Shown here piece after piece: positions 7,533 through 15,237 of a stretch of 34,026 nucleotides of DNA. The first letter of the stretch is position 1. Every line of letters begins with the position of its first letter. The translations under genes were made by a program, and so were the position numbers. The stretch is from the NCBI GenBank assembly GCA_028819005.1, contig JAPPMP010000052.1:1-34026 (forward strand), read 5' to 3'. The notes under the pieces are model-generated. The model worked only from the letters and a program-made list of their open reading frames with translations, did no database searches and was not told the DNA's origin. This DNA comes from Acidimicrobiaceae bacterium (GTDB taxonomy: Bacteria; Actinomycetota; Acidimicrobiia; Acidimicrobiales; Aldehydirespiratoraceae).

Positions 7533-8777
7533 CTAATTCATAGAGAGAGGTGAAGCTAATTCCAGGGACCGACCGCCGAGGCGTGTTGACCGGAGCATCG
7601 GATCGGCTGAGCGCGCGACCTGTTGCTTCTGTCTGAGGTTGGGAGGTCTGAGCCGGAATTTCAGAGTTTGCGGATGCTGGTACACCTGCCAACCCTGGTC
7701 GTGGATCTTGTGGTGGCACTCGTCGCACACCAACACCAAGTTGTTGATGTCGGTGGGCCCGTCCTTGGACCACCAGATGACGTGATGGGCTCGACACCAC
7801 AACGGGTTGGCAGCGCAGCCGATACATCTCTGATCCCTGGCGATCAGAGCCACGCGTTGGGCTTCTGAGGCGGTGCGTCGTTTGCGACCGAGCCACATGT
7901 TCTGAGCCCTGGTGTTGAAGATGCTCGGCAGGATCTCGGCCTCCAGCGCCAGGCGGTGGAGTTCGCTAATGGGGATTGCTGAACCGTCGGCGAGTCTGGC
8001 ATTGACCAGTTGCTGTTTGATCACGTCGAAGTCGGCGATGACCAACAGGCTGGTGCCCTGTGTTTTCCCGTCGCCGGGTTCTGAGATCAGCTCAGCCAAC
8101 GCATCAGCCATCAACTGTGGTGGCGTGCGACGATCTTTGGGGTCTTCGTTGCGCCACAATTCGTTGGTTTTGGCTGACAACGCGGTGGCGATACGGGCTC
8201 CGGTTATCTGGTCGAACTCCGCTGACAGGACAAACATGCCGGTTTCGGGACTCTCGAAAATTCGCGCTTTACGGTTCTTGCGCTGACGGTCAAGGATCGA
8301 CTGCCCGTCGTCTTTGGACTGGTCTTGTTGGTGACGCCGCACGGTCTTGGCGAATTCGTCGAAGCCCTCCTTCTTGGCCGATTCGACCAAGACCGACTCG
8401 TCGATGCCGCCCTCGCCGGAGGCACGAGCGATCAGCCGAGCGTGCCCTTGGGGGATCTCTCCTGTTTCGAGTGCCCCGCTGGTTGCGGGGAGCTCCTCAA
8501 ACTGAACGGCGGCTTCGACATCCCGCTTGGCCTCCCGGCTCGACGAGCGCAACTCGTCGCGCGCGATCCGTTGCGCAACCGCAATGCTTGAACGTCGACT
8601 CAGCTCGGCCAAGGCTCGCGACTTCATCGCTGCAATGTTCGACTCGGCACGACCGAGCATTCCCAACCGCAACCGCAGACCTTCATCAGACAACTCCGCC
8701 TCATCAACGCGCTCAACACGTACCCCACCGCTAGTTGAGGTGGTGCTCAAGAGGTCGGAGCCCGGAGCGAATTTCAT
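7533..8777 (-). CDS. DUF222 / HNH endonuclease-domain protein (13E12 repeat family type)
   Basis: A helical DUF222 region fills residues about 20-290. A C-terminal HNH nuclease domain follows: CIGC...CRAHHVIWW, then NNLVLVCDECHHKIHDQGW. The HH pair, the conserved Asn and the zinc cysteines (CxxC and CxxCHxxxH) are all present, so the nuclease site looks intact. Such proteins are abundant and multicopy in actinobacteria, and their role is not settled. I chose ATG at 8777 (MKFAPGSDLL); a start at 8813 would add 12 residues of no family character. The region just upstream, 8815-8848, is unusually AT-rich for this genome and probably holds the promoter. Confidence 0.87.
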   Translation of the reverse strand: MKFAPGSDLLSTTSTSGGVRVERVDEAELSDEGLRLRLGMLGRAESNIAAMKSRALAELSRRSSIAVAQRIARDELRSSSREAKRDVEAAVQFEELPATSGALETGEIPQGHARLIARASGEGGIDESVLVESAKKEGFDEFAKTVRRHQQDQSKDDGQSILDRQRKNRKARIFESPETGMFVLSAEFDQITGARIATALSAKTNELWRNEDPKDRRTPPQLMADALAELISEPGDGKTQGTSLLVIADFDVIKQQLVNARLADGSAIPISELHRLALEAEILPSIFNTRAQNMWLGRKRRTASEAQRVALIARDQRCIGCAANPLWCRAHHVIWWSKDGPTDINNLVLVCDECHHKIHDQGWQVYQHPQTLKFRLRPPNLRQKQQVARSADPMLRSTRLGGRSLELASPLSMN

Positions 8778-8848
8778 GGGTGTAACCCTACCGCCCCCGT
8801 GTGACAATGACACTTAAAATTAATGAAATATCAAAAAAGAACAGAAAT

Positions 8849-9022
8849 TCATCTCGCAGATCCAGCCTGTGAGGGATCGCGAAGCAACGGCAGGATCCGC
8901 TCGGGTGCTTCCTCCGCGAGGAAGTGACCGCGATCAGTGAACTCATACACCTCGACATCGGACAACTCTGACCGCCAGCGGTTGGCCCGGTCGATCTCGT
9001 CTTGGGCAAGTGAGCCTCCGCG
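8849..9022 (-). pseudogene. Alpha/beta-hydrolase, C-terminal remnant
   Basis: The minus strand from 9022 to the TGA at 8849-8851 encodes about 57 residues that look like the end of an alpha/beta-hydrolase. ANRWRSELSDVEVYEF is a typical last strand and turn. DRGHFLAEEAPERI carries the catalytic histidine and the following lid-helix pattern. An in-frame TAG at 9023-9025 cuts it off upstream, and the nucleophile and acid portions are absent. The break lies about 15 bp from the operator of the toxin-antitoxin pair that begins at 9063, so arrival of that module may have removed the rest of the gene. Confidence 0.7.
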
Positions 9023-9035
9023 CTACTAGGCAGTG

Positions 9036-9054
9036 TGGTATCGAGGTGATACCA
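9036..9054. promoter_or_regulatory. Perfect inverted repeat, probable antitoxin operator
   Basis: TGGTATC-gaggt-GATACCA is a perfect 7-bp inverted repeat with a 5-bp centre, ending 8 bp before the antitoxin ATG at 9063. The position and size fit autoregulation by a ribbon-helix-helix antitoxin. Confidence 0.7.
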
Positions 9055-9062
9055 TTCATCGG

Positions 9063-9266
9063 ATGGCTATGACACTGAGGCTGACCGAAGAGGAGCAGGC
9101 CGCTCTGCGCGAACGGGCGGCGCTGGAGGGTGCGTCGATGCAAGAAGCAGCGCGACGCGCGGTGCGCGAGTACATAGCCCGGGGTGATCATCGCGACCGT
9201 GTTGCGGCCGCGGCCGAACTCATCACGCAGCGTCATGCGGATGCGTTGCAACGCCTGGGCGAGTGA
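9063..9266 (+). CDS. Ribbon-helix-helix antitoxin of a Doc-type toxin-antitoxin pair
   Basis: The product is 67 residues. The N-terminus MAMTLRLTEEEQAALRERA is a ribbon-helix-helix strand and first helix, followed by the second helix (SMQEAARRAVREYIAR) that dimerises and binds DNA. The C-terminal third is the likely toxin-binding segment. I chose ATG at 9063 because an earlier GTG at 9033 would place the operator palindrome inside the gene. The TGA overlaps the toxin GTG by 4 bp (GTGA), which indicates translational coupling. Confidence 0.82.
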   Translation: MAMTLRLTEEEQAALRERAALEGASMQEAARRAVREYIARGDHRDRVAAAAELITQRHADALQRLGE

Positions 9267-9661
9267 GTTCCACTATCGAGTACCTCGACGCCGAGGATCT
9301 TGTGGACCTCGCTCGTCGCTTGCTTGGCGACCCTCCACCGATACGCGATCTGGGTTTGCTGGGTGCGGCAGCCGCCCGACCGCGGGCCTCAGCGTTCGGC
9401 GAGGACGCATATCCAGACATCTGGAGCAAGGCTGCCGCGCTCCTGCATTCAATTGTCGGCAACCATCCGCTCGTCGATGGCAACAAGCGGCTTGGTTGGC
9501 TTGCGACTGCCGTTTTTCTGGAGCTCAACAAATCCAGCGTGAGCACTGCTGCAGATGACGATGTGTACGACCTAGTGATAGCGGTCGCAACGAGCGTCTT
9601 GAGTGTTGAAGACATCGCGGAGGCACTTCGACTCATGAATGAGCGAGCCACTGACTCATAG
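9263..9661 (+). CDS. Fic/Doc-family toxin
   Basis: The 132-residue protein has the Fic-fold signature in the Doc variant: HPLVDGNKRLGW, with His68, Asp72, Asn74, Lys75 and Arg76. Doc toxins phosphorylate elongation factor Tu and stop translation. The helix before the motif (WSKAAALLHSIVGN) and the helices after it match Doc in order and length. Start is the GTG overlapping the antitoxin stop. Next on the right is a convergent oxygenase remnant. The toxin looks complete. Confidence 0.88.
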   Translation: MSSTIEYLDAEDLVDLARRLLGDPPPIRDLGLLGAAAARPRASAFGEDAYPDIWSKAAALLHSIVGNHPLVDGNKRLGWLATAVFLELNKSSVSTAADDDVYDLVIAVATSVLSVEDIAEALRLMNERATDS

Positions 9662-9696
9662 ATGTCAGTCCACGTGTGGCCGCCGTGGGGCCGTTC

Positions 9697-10272
9697 TCAG
9701 CCGTAGTGAAGGGCCATGTTCTCGGGATAGCTGCGGGAGAAATAGTTCCAGAGCTGCTCGCCATAGGTCGAGGGACGGTAGTTGCTGGCGATGTCGCCGA
9801 CGCCGGCCTCAGTCTCCTCCTTGCGGGCCATGAAGCCGGCGCTGGTGTGGTGGGGACTGCCCGCCACCGCTGCGGCGAACCGGTCATCGAGAGGCAGCGG
9901 GGCCAGAGAAGCGTCGAGCGAAAGACCATGGAAATAGCCCGCCGAATAGCGTTCGCAGGTGGTGATCACCCGGTGAGCCGTGGCCACCAGATAGTTGCCG
10001 GTCATGGCCTGGAGCATCTCTCCGAGATTGATCACAAACGACCCCTCGACGCAGGGAACATCGATCCACTCCTCAGCCTGGTTCTGAACCTGAAGGCCCG
10101 CGGTGGGACCGGGTGCGAGCACAGTCAAGAAGCCGGTGTCGTGGTGCGCGTTGACCCCGGCCGCGCCATCGGGTGTGGGTGGATAGTGGATGAACTTGGA
10201 CAGCGACATCGGCCGCTCCCCGAAGTAGTGCTTCATGTGGTCCTCAGACAGCCCGAGCCCCAATGACAACGC
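9697..10272 (-). pseudogene. 2-oxoglutarate/Fe(II) oxygenase (isopenicillin N synthase-like), 5'-truncated
   Basis: About 190 residues of the C-terminal catalytic half are present. SKFIHYPPTPD begins the jelly-roll core, the iron ligands are HHD in VNAHHDTGFLTVL, and the distal histidine lies in TAHRVITTC. Members of this family are usually near 320-350 residues, so the N-terminal 140 or so are missing. The homologous reading begins at about 10269, where only a TTG could start, and an in-frame TGA lies at 10273-10275. The catalytic core is undamaged but there is no plausible start or promoter. The truncation point coincides with the beginning of the rightward gene at 10263. Confidence 0.75.
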
Positions 10273-10757
10273 GCTCAGCAGGCGGTCCGCAGAACCTCAA
10301 CGACCGCGTTGCAGCAGCGATCATCGGCGAACGAACGTCGCCATTTCACTACCGCCGCGAAGGTCCGGAAGTGATCGAAAGGATGGCGACCCTGATTGAA
10401 GAATCAGGTGTATTGGCCTCAGTACTCTGGCGGTCCGTAGCACGGAATCGCCAAGTTGCCACTCGCCGTGACCTGCTCGCAATCCACGCCCGTCGCTTGG
10501 CTGATGACGGTGTCACACATCTGATCATTGAGGCCGGTGACGCATTCAGCGATCAACGCGACCGGGAAACTCTGTTGGACACTTTCGCAGACCGTGGGGG
10601 AGTTCCGTATCGGTACGACTGGCGGTCCAAGGCCGAACCGTTCCTGTGGATCGCCGACGCAATTTGTGGTGTCACGGCCCGACACTTGCTGAACAATAAC
10701 GACACGACTTTCGATCGGCTCGCTGCGGCAGGGATCATTGAGGTAGTCAGCGGATGA
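10263..10757 (+). pseudogene. Hypothetical protein resembling the DUF3800-like family, probably 5'-truncated
   Basis: The 164-residue reading contains SPFHYRREGPEVIERM, a strand with HLIIEAGDAFSDQRDRETL, and a final segment EPFLWIADAICGV. This pattern resembles actinobacterial proteins of the DUF3800/RNase H-like type. Such proteins begin with a strand carrying an Asp-Glu-Ser motif, and that part is not present here. The ATG at 10263 lies exactly where the opposite-strand oxygenase is broken, so both genes seem to have lost their heads at one junction. Family assignment is tentative. The TGA overlaps a short downstream frame (ATGA). Confidence 0.45.
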
Positions 10758-10984
10758 CCAAAATTGCGAAAGTTCCGGCTCCTGTCCTAGTCGATCTGCC
10801 TTGCGGCACATCCTCGGCCTGGCACTCCGGAACTCACGTCTTTCCTCCAGAGCAGTACCGGAGGACACCACTATTATGGCTGATTTGTTCCAAACGTCAA
10901 CCAGGCAGTCAACAGAGTCTCAGTCGAAGACGATCACACCGCGGATGTTCTTGTCGTCGCACATGTCCTGGTAACCCCCGTTGA
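10754..10984 (+). CDS. Small hypothetical ORF, probably truncated at its 3' end
   Basis: An ATG overlaps the preceding stop (ATGA), which suggests coupling. The first 45 or so residues (from MTKIAKVPAPVLVDLPCGTS) could be a real small protein. After about 10919 the frame reads antisense through the alcohol dehydrogenase fragment, so the last 20 residues are not native. No family is recognised. It may equally be noncoding. Confidence 0.25.
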   Translation: MTKIAKVPAPVLVDLPCGTSSAWHSGTHVFPPEQYRRTPLLWLICSKRQPGSQQSLSRRRSHRGCSCRRTCPGNPR

Positions 10985-10997
10985 TCTCGTTGAGGCG
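10920..10997 (-). pseudogene. 3'-end fragment of an NDMA-dependent alcohol dehydrogenase; direct repeat of 17612-17690
   Basis: The minus strand encodes LNEINGGYQDMCDDKN followed by IRGVIVFD and TGA, matching the last 24 or so residues of the intact dehydrogenase at 17612-18751. At DNA level 10922-10960 is identical for 39 bp to 17614-17652, and the match continues with few mismatches to about 10990. The fragment stops where the helicase gene ends (TAG at 10998-11000). The copy is much closer to the second dehydrogenase than to the first (5309). It therefore forms one of two direct repeats around the block 11.0-17.6 kb. Confidence 0.9.
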
Positions 10998-13900
10998 CTA
11001 GACAAGGGCTAGCCAGGTGACGAGGTGGACGTCGGCGGAAGTGATCTCGGGAAGAGGTTCTGGTGAGACGTATGGCTCAAGGCCGAGAGTGCGGATGACG
11101 TTCAGGATTTCTGTGGCCTGCTCGGCACGGTCGTCTGTCTTCTTCATGGCGGCCTGGAACGTGCGGATTGTTCGTTCGGGATAAGGGGCGCAGACAGTGT
11201 CGATGGCCCGGTCGATCTCGTCTTGGGTACGACCCGGTGGAGGATGTTCTCTGAGCACATCGGCGGCGCGGCGGAGTCGCGGCGGCACCTTGGGTTCCAG
11301 ATTGGCCTTGTCGGCCATGAAGTTCCACTTTTCGATGATGTCTGACTGGGCCGTCTGCCAGGCGTCGAACGCACCACGGGCGGCGTCGTCGTCAAGCACG
11401 CGAGGAGTGCTGAATCCGTCTGAGGGTCGGGCCATGGCCAAGCAGGCCAGCGTCTCGCTGATGACCGTGTCACTGGCCGGCCCGGTGTCGACGAACCTAA
11501 ACACGGGTCGTGGATGGTCGCCGATCCGCGCACAGAACACATAACCCGCTCGTTCGCCGAGGGCGCTGGCAGCCATCCCCGATCCCGAGCCCCAAGGCAG
11601 TGATTTGATCTGGTCTGCCAGATCGGAGTCCTCAAGTGCCTGGCGCAACTCTTGGCGGAACTCTTCACCGGAGAGCGCGCCACGGGTGGTTCCACCTCGT
11701 TCGAACAGAGTCGGGTCCTCGTTGCGGATGCGTTCGATCTCCTCGCGTGTGTCCGAGAAATTGATTTCTGGACTGTCAGTTTGTTCGGGCAGGACTTCGC
11801 CCACTCCGACGCTTGCGGCGGCTTGGGCGATCTTGGTGTGCAAGCGCTCTTCAAGGCCGAGCAAGTCATCAAGGCGGGCGTCGGGAAATACGCAGCGCAA
11901 GCAGACCTCGGCGTGATGTGAGCCGATTCGGTCGATTCGTCCGTGCCGCTGCACGAGCCGCATCGGGTTCCACGGCAGGTCGTAGTTGATGATGTGACGA
12001 GCCTGCTGAAGGTTCACACCTTCGGCCAACACGTCGGTTGAGACCACGATGTCATAGAGATCTTCGTTGCAGTCAGCGGGAGCATCGGTGGTTTGAGGAG
12101 CGAATCCCCAAAGCACTGATTCCTTGCTTTCTGTCCCGGTGTTTCCCGACAACGAAGCAATGCGACCCCGATACGGCGCCAATCGCTCGTCGGTGGAGGT
12201 GGTTCTTTCCAGGTGTTCGAAGATCCAGTCCACAGTGTCTGCGAAGTAGCTGAAGATCAGCACTTTCCGGCGATTGCGGACATCGGCTTGGCCGATCCCG
12301 TCGGAGGTCGCCTCGCTGGCGATGCTGGCGAGTTCCTCGACTAGGGCAGCCAAGTTGGGATCGTCGGGTCGGGTGACTGTGCGGGCTTTGTTGGCAAACG
12401 CTCTCAACAAGTTTCGGTCCCGGTCAACATGTGCTCGCAACCGGTTGACGTCATAACCGGCGTCGTCATCGGTGAGTCCGACGACGCTGTCCAAGTACTT
12501 GTCCAACTGCTCCTCGTCCATCTCGTCGGAATCGGTCGCGATCCAGTCGGCCAGCGCATCGCCTGTTGCGACCTTGCCCTTTTCGAGCAGCGACAAGAAG
12601 GCGTCGTGGCTTCTGGCCATCCGTTCGCACGTCTCCGCGAAAGCGTGGGGGGACGATTCGAACCGCTTCAACAATCCGGATCGCAGCAGTCCGGCGAGCT
12701 GCATCTCGTATGCGTCTACTTGGTTGCTCGTCCGGTACTGCGACGGAGAGTAGCGGGCCAGTGTGAGCACATCGGGATCGTTGACGTCGGCTTCGGGGTT
12801 GAGCGCGTGCTCGAACTTGTCGAAGAATCCGGGCAGTACAGCGTCGAGGTCGTAACTGACCCTGTGGACTCGCGGCGTCGGAAAGACGATCGGTTGTTCT
12901 TTCCCACCGACTTTGATCGTGTCGTTCGGGTAGAAGCGCTTGACGAACGACCGGGTTCGCCGGACCGCCACCGCATCGAGGACTTCGAACAAGTGCTCCG
13001 GTGTGAGATCGTCGGGGTTCAGAGCCATTGCTCGGGCGAAGTGGTCGCGCAGCGAGCGGATGCCGGCATCCGCGAACACCGCGTCGTTGCGAAGGAAGTA
13101 GCCGAGCAGGTGGTAGAGGTCCCACAGGCTGTTGTTCACCGGTGTGACGGTGAGCATGACGAGCTTCTTGGGCGGCGATCCCGCCAACAGACGGCGCAAG
13201 GCCTGAGCCCGCTGGGTGCTCGGGTTGCGAAGGTTGTGGGCTTCGTCAATGACCACGAGGGCGTAATCGTTGATTTCGGCGTCGAGTTTCAGTGAAGAGG
13301 TGTGATCGGGATTCAACCGACGGTCGCCCATGATCTCTTCGTAGGAGCGCAACTCCATTGGCAAGATGTGGTCTTTTCTGAAAGCCCTCCATGGTCCGTC
13401 TCTCAATGTGGCCGGAGTGATGACCAGTACCCGCTGCCTCAGGTCCAAGGCGGCCTCTCGGATTAATTCGCCAGCCAAGAAGGTCTTTCCCAATCCGACC
13501 TCGTCGGCGATCAGCACTCCGTTGTGTTCTCGCAGGATTCGGCGGGCCCTCCACAATCCATCAGACTGGAACGAGGTGAGGTGGATCTGCGGCGCCCCCT
13601 CGGCCTCGGCTTCGACTTCCAGCTCTTCTCCGTAGAACTCCCAGAGCATCCGCAAGTAGACGAGCTGGGGAAAGTGGGGCTCGAAACGGGCTTCAAACAA
13701 GGCAGCCAGGTCGTAGTCCTTGGCCTCGTCCCACAACTCGTCGAACCATTGCCGTACCTGGGAGACCACATGTGGGGTGTAGTTCCCGAGGTTCAACTCG
13801 AGGTTGGTTGCCATTCCCGCATAGGTGAAGTTGGACGACCCTGCCACAACTCCATGGGAGCGGTCACCTACTAGAAACGCCTTGCCGTGAAGGAAGCGGT

Positions 13901-14330
13901 CCTCCAGCCGACGAACCTCTACCTTTCCCGATTTCAACCATTCGACGAGGCGGCGGGCAGTGGCGTCGGTTTCGATCGAGAAGCCGAGTAGGTCGCGGTC
14001 TGTCAGAATGTCGCGTTCATTGCCGTCCAACGCTTGACGCAGCCGGGTCCGGAGCGCTCGTTGTGGGTGTGCGGACTCGGTTCGCAATGCTCGTCGCCGG
14101 TTCTCTGGGGGAGTCGGCTCTGCGCCGAGCAACAGTCGAACGCCCGTGGTTTGATCGAGGGAATCGGCCAACAATGAGTAGCCACCCACATTGAAGTAGG
14201 CGGTGGCAATGTCCAGATCAGCTCCGCCCACGAACCCAGTGGCGGCATGGGAGATGAATCCGTTCAACGCTTCCGCAACTGTTTCCGTGCCCCGGTTGAC
14301 AGCCAGTTCGGGCTTCTCGATGCTAGCCAT
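10998..14330 (-). CDS. PLD-SNF2 helicase (defence-type), complete
   Basis: The product is 1110 residues. An N-terminal phospholipase D-like nuclease domain has one HKD motif (HGK at 148-150 with GSSN at 164-167). The helicase core follows: Walker A in DEVGLGKT at 276-283, DEAH at 362-365, and motif III-like LTVTPVNN. The second lobe has VLIFSYFADTVDW, STDVLAEGVNLQ and motif VI QRHGRIDRIG. The C-terminal 250 residues are specific to this group. Fusions of PLD and SNF2 helicases usually travel with large DNA methyltransferases in restriction-like defence loci; DISARM DrmD is a related SNF2 component. The methyltransferase next to it (15238-16824) is broken, so this helicase may now lack its partner. 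The ATG at 14330 faces the toxin-antitoxin pair across 71 bp. Confidence 0.9.
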   Translation of the reverse strand: MASIEKPELAVNRGTETVAEALNGFISHAATGFVGGADLDIATAYFNVGGYSLLADSLDQTTGVRLLLGAEPTPPENRRRALRTESAHPQRALRTRLRQALDGNERDILTDRDLLGFSIETDATARRLVEWLKSGKVEVRRLEDRFLHGKAFLVGDRSHGVVAGSSNFTYAGMATNLELNLGNYTPHVVSQVRQWFDELWDEAKDYDLAALFEARFEPHFPQLVYLRMLWEFYGEELEVEAEAEGAPQIHLTSFQSDGLWRARRILREHNGVLIADEVGLGKTFLAGELIREAALDLRQRVLVITPATLRDGPWRAFRKDHILPMELRSYEEIMGDRRLNPDHTSSLKLDAEINDYALVVIDEAHNLRNPSTQRAQALRRLLAGSPPKKLVMLTVTPVNNSLWDLYHLLGYFLRNDAVFADAGIRSLRDHFARAMALNPDDLTPEHLFEVLDAVAVRRTRSFVKRFYPNDTIKVGGKEQPIVFPTPRVHRVSYDLDAVLPGFFDKFEHALNPEADVNDPDVLTLARYSPSQYRTSNQVDAYEMQLAGLLRSGLLKRFESSPHAFAETCERMARSHDAFLSLLEKGKVATGDALADWIATDSDEMDEEQLDKYLDSVVGLTDDDAGYDVNRLRAHVDRDRNLLRAFANKARTVTRPDDPNLAALVEELASIASEATSDGIGQADVRNRRKVLIFSYFADTVDWIFEHLERTTSTDERLAPYRGRIASLSGNTGTESKESVLWGFAPQTTDAPADCNEDLYDIVVSTDVLAEGVNLQQARHIINYDLPWNPMRLVQRHGRIDRIGSHHAEVCLRCVFPDARLDDLLGLEERLHTKIAQAAASVGVGEVLPEQTDSPEINFSDTREEIERIRNEDPTLFERGGTTRGALSGEEFRQELRQALEDSDLADQIKSLPWGSGSGMAASALGERAGYVFCARIGDHPRPVFRFVDTGPASDTVISETLACLAMARPSDGFSTPRVLDDDAARGAFDAWQTAQSDIIEKWNFMADKANLEPKVPPRLRRAADVLREHPPPGRTQDEIDRAIDTVCAPYPERTIRTFQAAMKKTDDRAEQATEILNVIRTLGLEPYVSPEPLPEITSADVHLVTWLALV

Positions 14331-14367
14331 TCTGGGCCTGATGAAAAATATAGAAATGGTATGACAG

Positions 14368-14402
14368 TTGACTTCGGCTCAGAGGCTGGTATGGTTCGGT
14401 AA
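14368..14402 (+). promoter_or_regulatory. Sigma-70-type promoter giving a probable leaderless antitoxin transcript
   Basis: TTGACT at 14368-14373 and TATGGT at 14390-14395 are spaced by 16 bp. The expected start of transcription falls at or next to the ATG at 14402, so the mRNA would have no 5' leader, which is common in actinobacteria. No ribosome binding site is present upstream of the ATG, which agrees. Confidence 0.55.
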
Positions 14403-14695
14403 TGGCCGATTCTAGCGAGGTTGAAGCACCACGCCGAACAGCGACCCTTGGCGAGCTCTTGGCTGAGTCGACTGATTTCTTGGACTTTCTCCAGAAGCGC
14501 TCACAGGTTGATCTTGTAGACGAGGGCCCCGACCTCATGGAAGTTTTCATTGCCGAGCGCCATGGTGGCGGTTGGGTTCCGCCGGAGGATCGTCTGCCGG
14601 AGTATCCGGGTGCTGTGTCTGTCGCTGAGATCGCCGCGCTCGTCAAACACCTTGAACTGGATCGCTCGGAAGTCGAAGAAGATTCTGAGAGATGA
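14402..14695 (+). CDS. Putative antitoxin partner of a PIN toxin
   Basis: The acidic 97-residue protein contains SEVEAPRRTATLGELLAEST, FLDFLQKRSQVDLVD and a C-terminal helix rich in Glu and Ser (KHLELDRSEVEEDSER). I do not recognise the DNA-binding family. Its role is inferred from size, charge, the 4-bp ATGA overlap with the PIN-domain gene and the shared leaderless promoter. The pair sits on the strand opposite to the helicase and the methyltransferase remnant, and lies between them. Confidence 0.65.
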   Translation: MADSSEVEAPRRTATLGELLAESTDFLDFLQKRSQVDLVDEGPDLMEVFIAERHGGGWVPPEDRLPEYPGAVSVAEIAALVKHLELDRSEVEEDSER

Positions 14696-15231
14696 CAAAC
14701 ACGACCAGGGTGGTGCTCGATTCTTGGCCTGTACTTGAAGCAGTCCGAGGCTCTCAATGGGTTGAGTCGGCGATGAGGAAGCTGTTTTTGGAGCAAGTGC
14801 CGGTGATGAGTGCTGTGAATTACGGTGAGGTGTACAGCTCGGTGTTGATGGGTCGGGGAGCTAATGAGGCCCGAACCACCGTTAAGCGTCTTGCAGAACG
14901 AGTAGAGCTTGATATCCCTGATCTTGCTCGAACGATGCAAGCAGCCCATCTCAAAGCGCATTACTACATTTCTCTTGGTGACGGGTTCGCGGCGGCAACG
15001 GCTTTGCATCACGACGCGGAGTTGTGGACGGGCGACCCCGAGTTGGTTTTTGTCGGCAGTCCTTGGCGTTCGCGTGATCTTCGACCCGACCCGGCATCGC
15101 TTCGCGAGCCGACCAAAAAGGAGCTTATGGGTCAGGTTGGCTTGAGGCCTCCGAGTCCGGGGCGTCCGACCGATGAGCCACGCGTTGCCACGAACGAGCT
15201 GATGGACTTTCTTGGGCTGAGCGAGAATTGA
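14692..15231 (+). CDS. PIN-domain ribonuclease toxin (VapC-like)
   Basis: The fold is that of VapC. The acidic residues are Asp10 in VVLDSW, Glu46 in NYGEVYS, Asp97 in LGDGFAAATAL and Asp115 in TGDPEL. PIN toxins of this type cleave tRNA or rRNA. At 179 residues it is longer than the usual 130. The extra 55-60 residues at the C-terminus are basic and proline-rich and end with TNELMDFLGLSEN; they have no counterpart in typical VapC and look partly like readthrough into new sequence. The stop lies at the point where the opposite-strand methyltransferase loses its 3' end. Confidence 0.8.
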   Translation: MTNTTRVVLDSWPVLEAVRGSQWVESAMRKLFLEQVPVMSAVNYGEVYSSVLMGRGANEARTTVKRLAERVELDIPDLARTMQAAHLKAHYYISLGDGFAAATALHHDAELWTGDPELVFVGSPWRSRDLRPDPASLREPTKKELMGQVGLRPPSPGRPTDEPRVATNELMDFLGLSEN

Positions 15232-15237
15232 TTGCGG

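Noticed and set aside
12429..13295. A 288-codon plus-strand frame inside the helicase gene.
   Set aside because: It is antisense to a helicase with clear motifs and shows no domain of its own.
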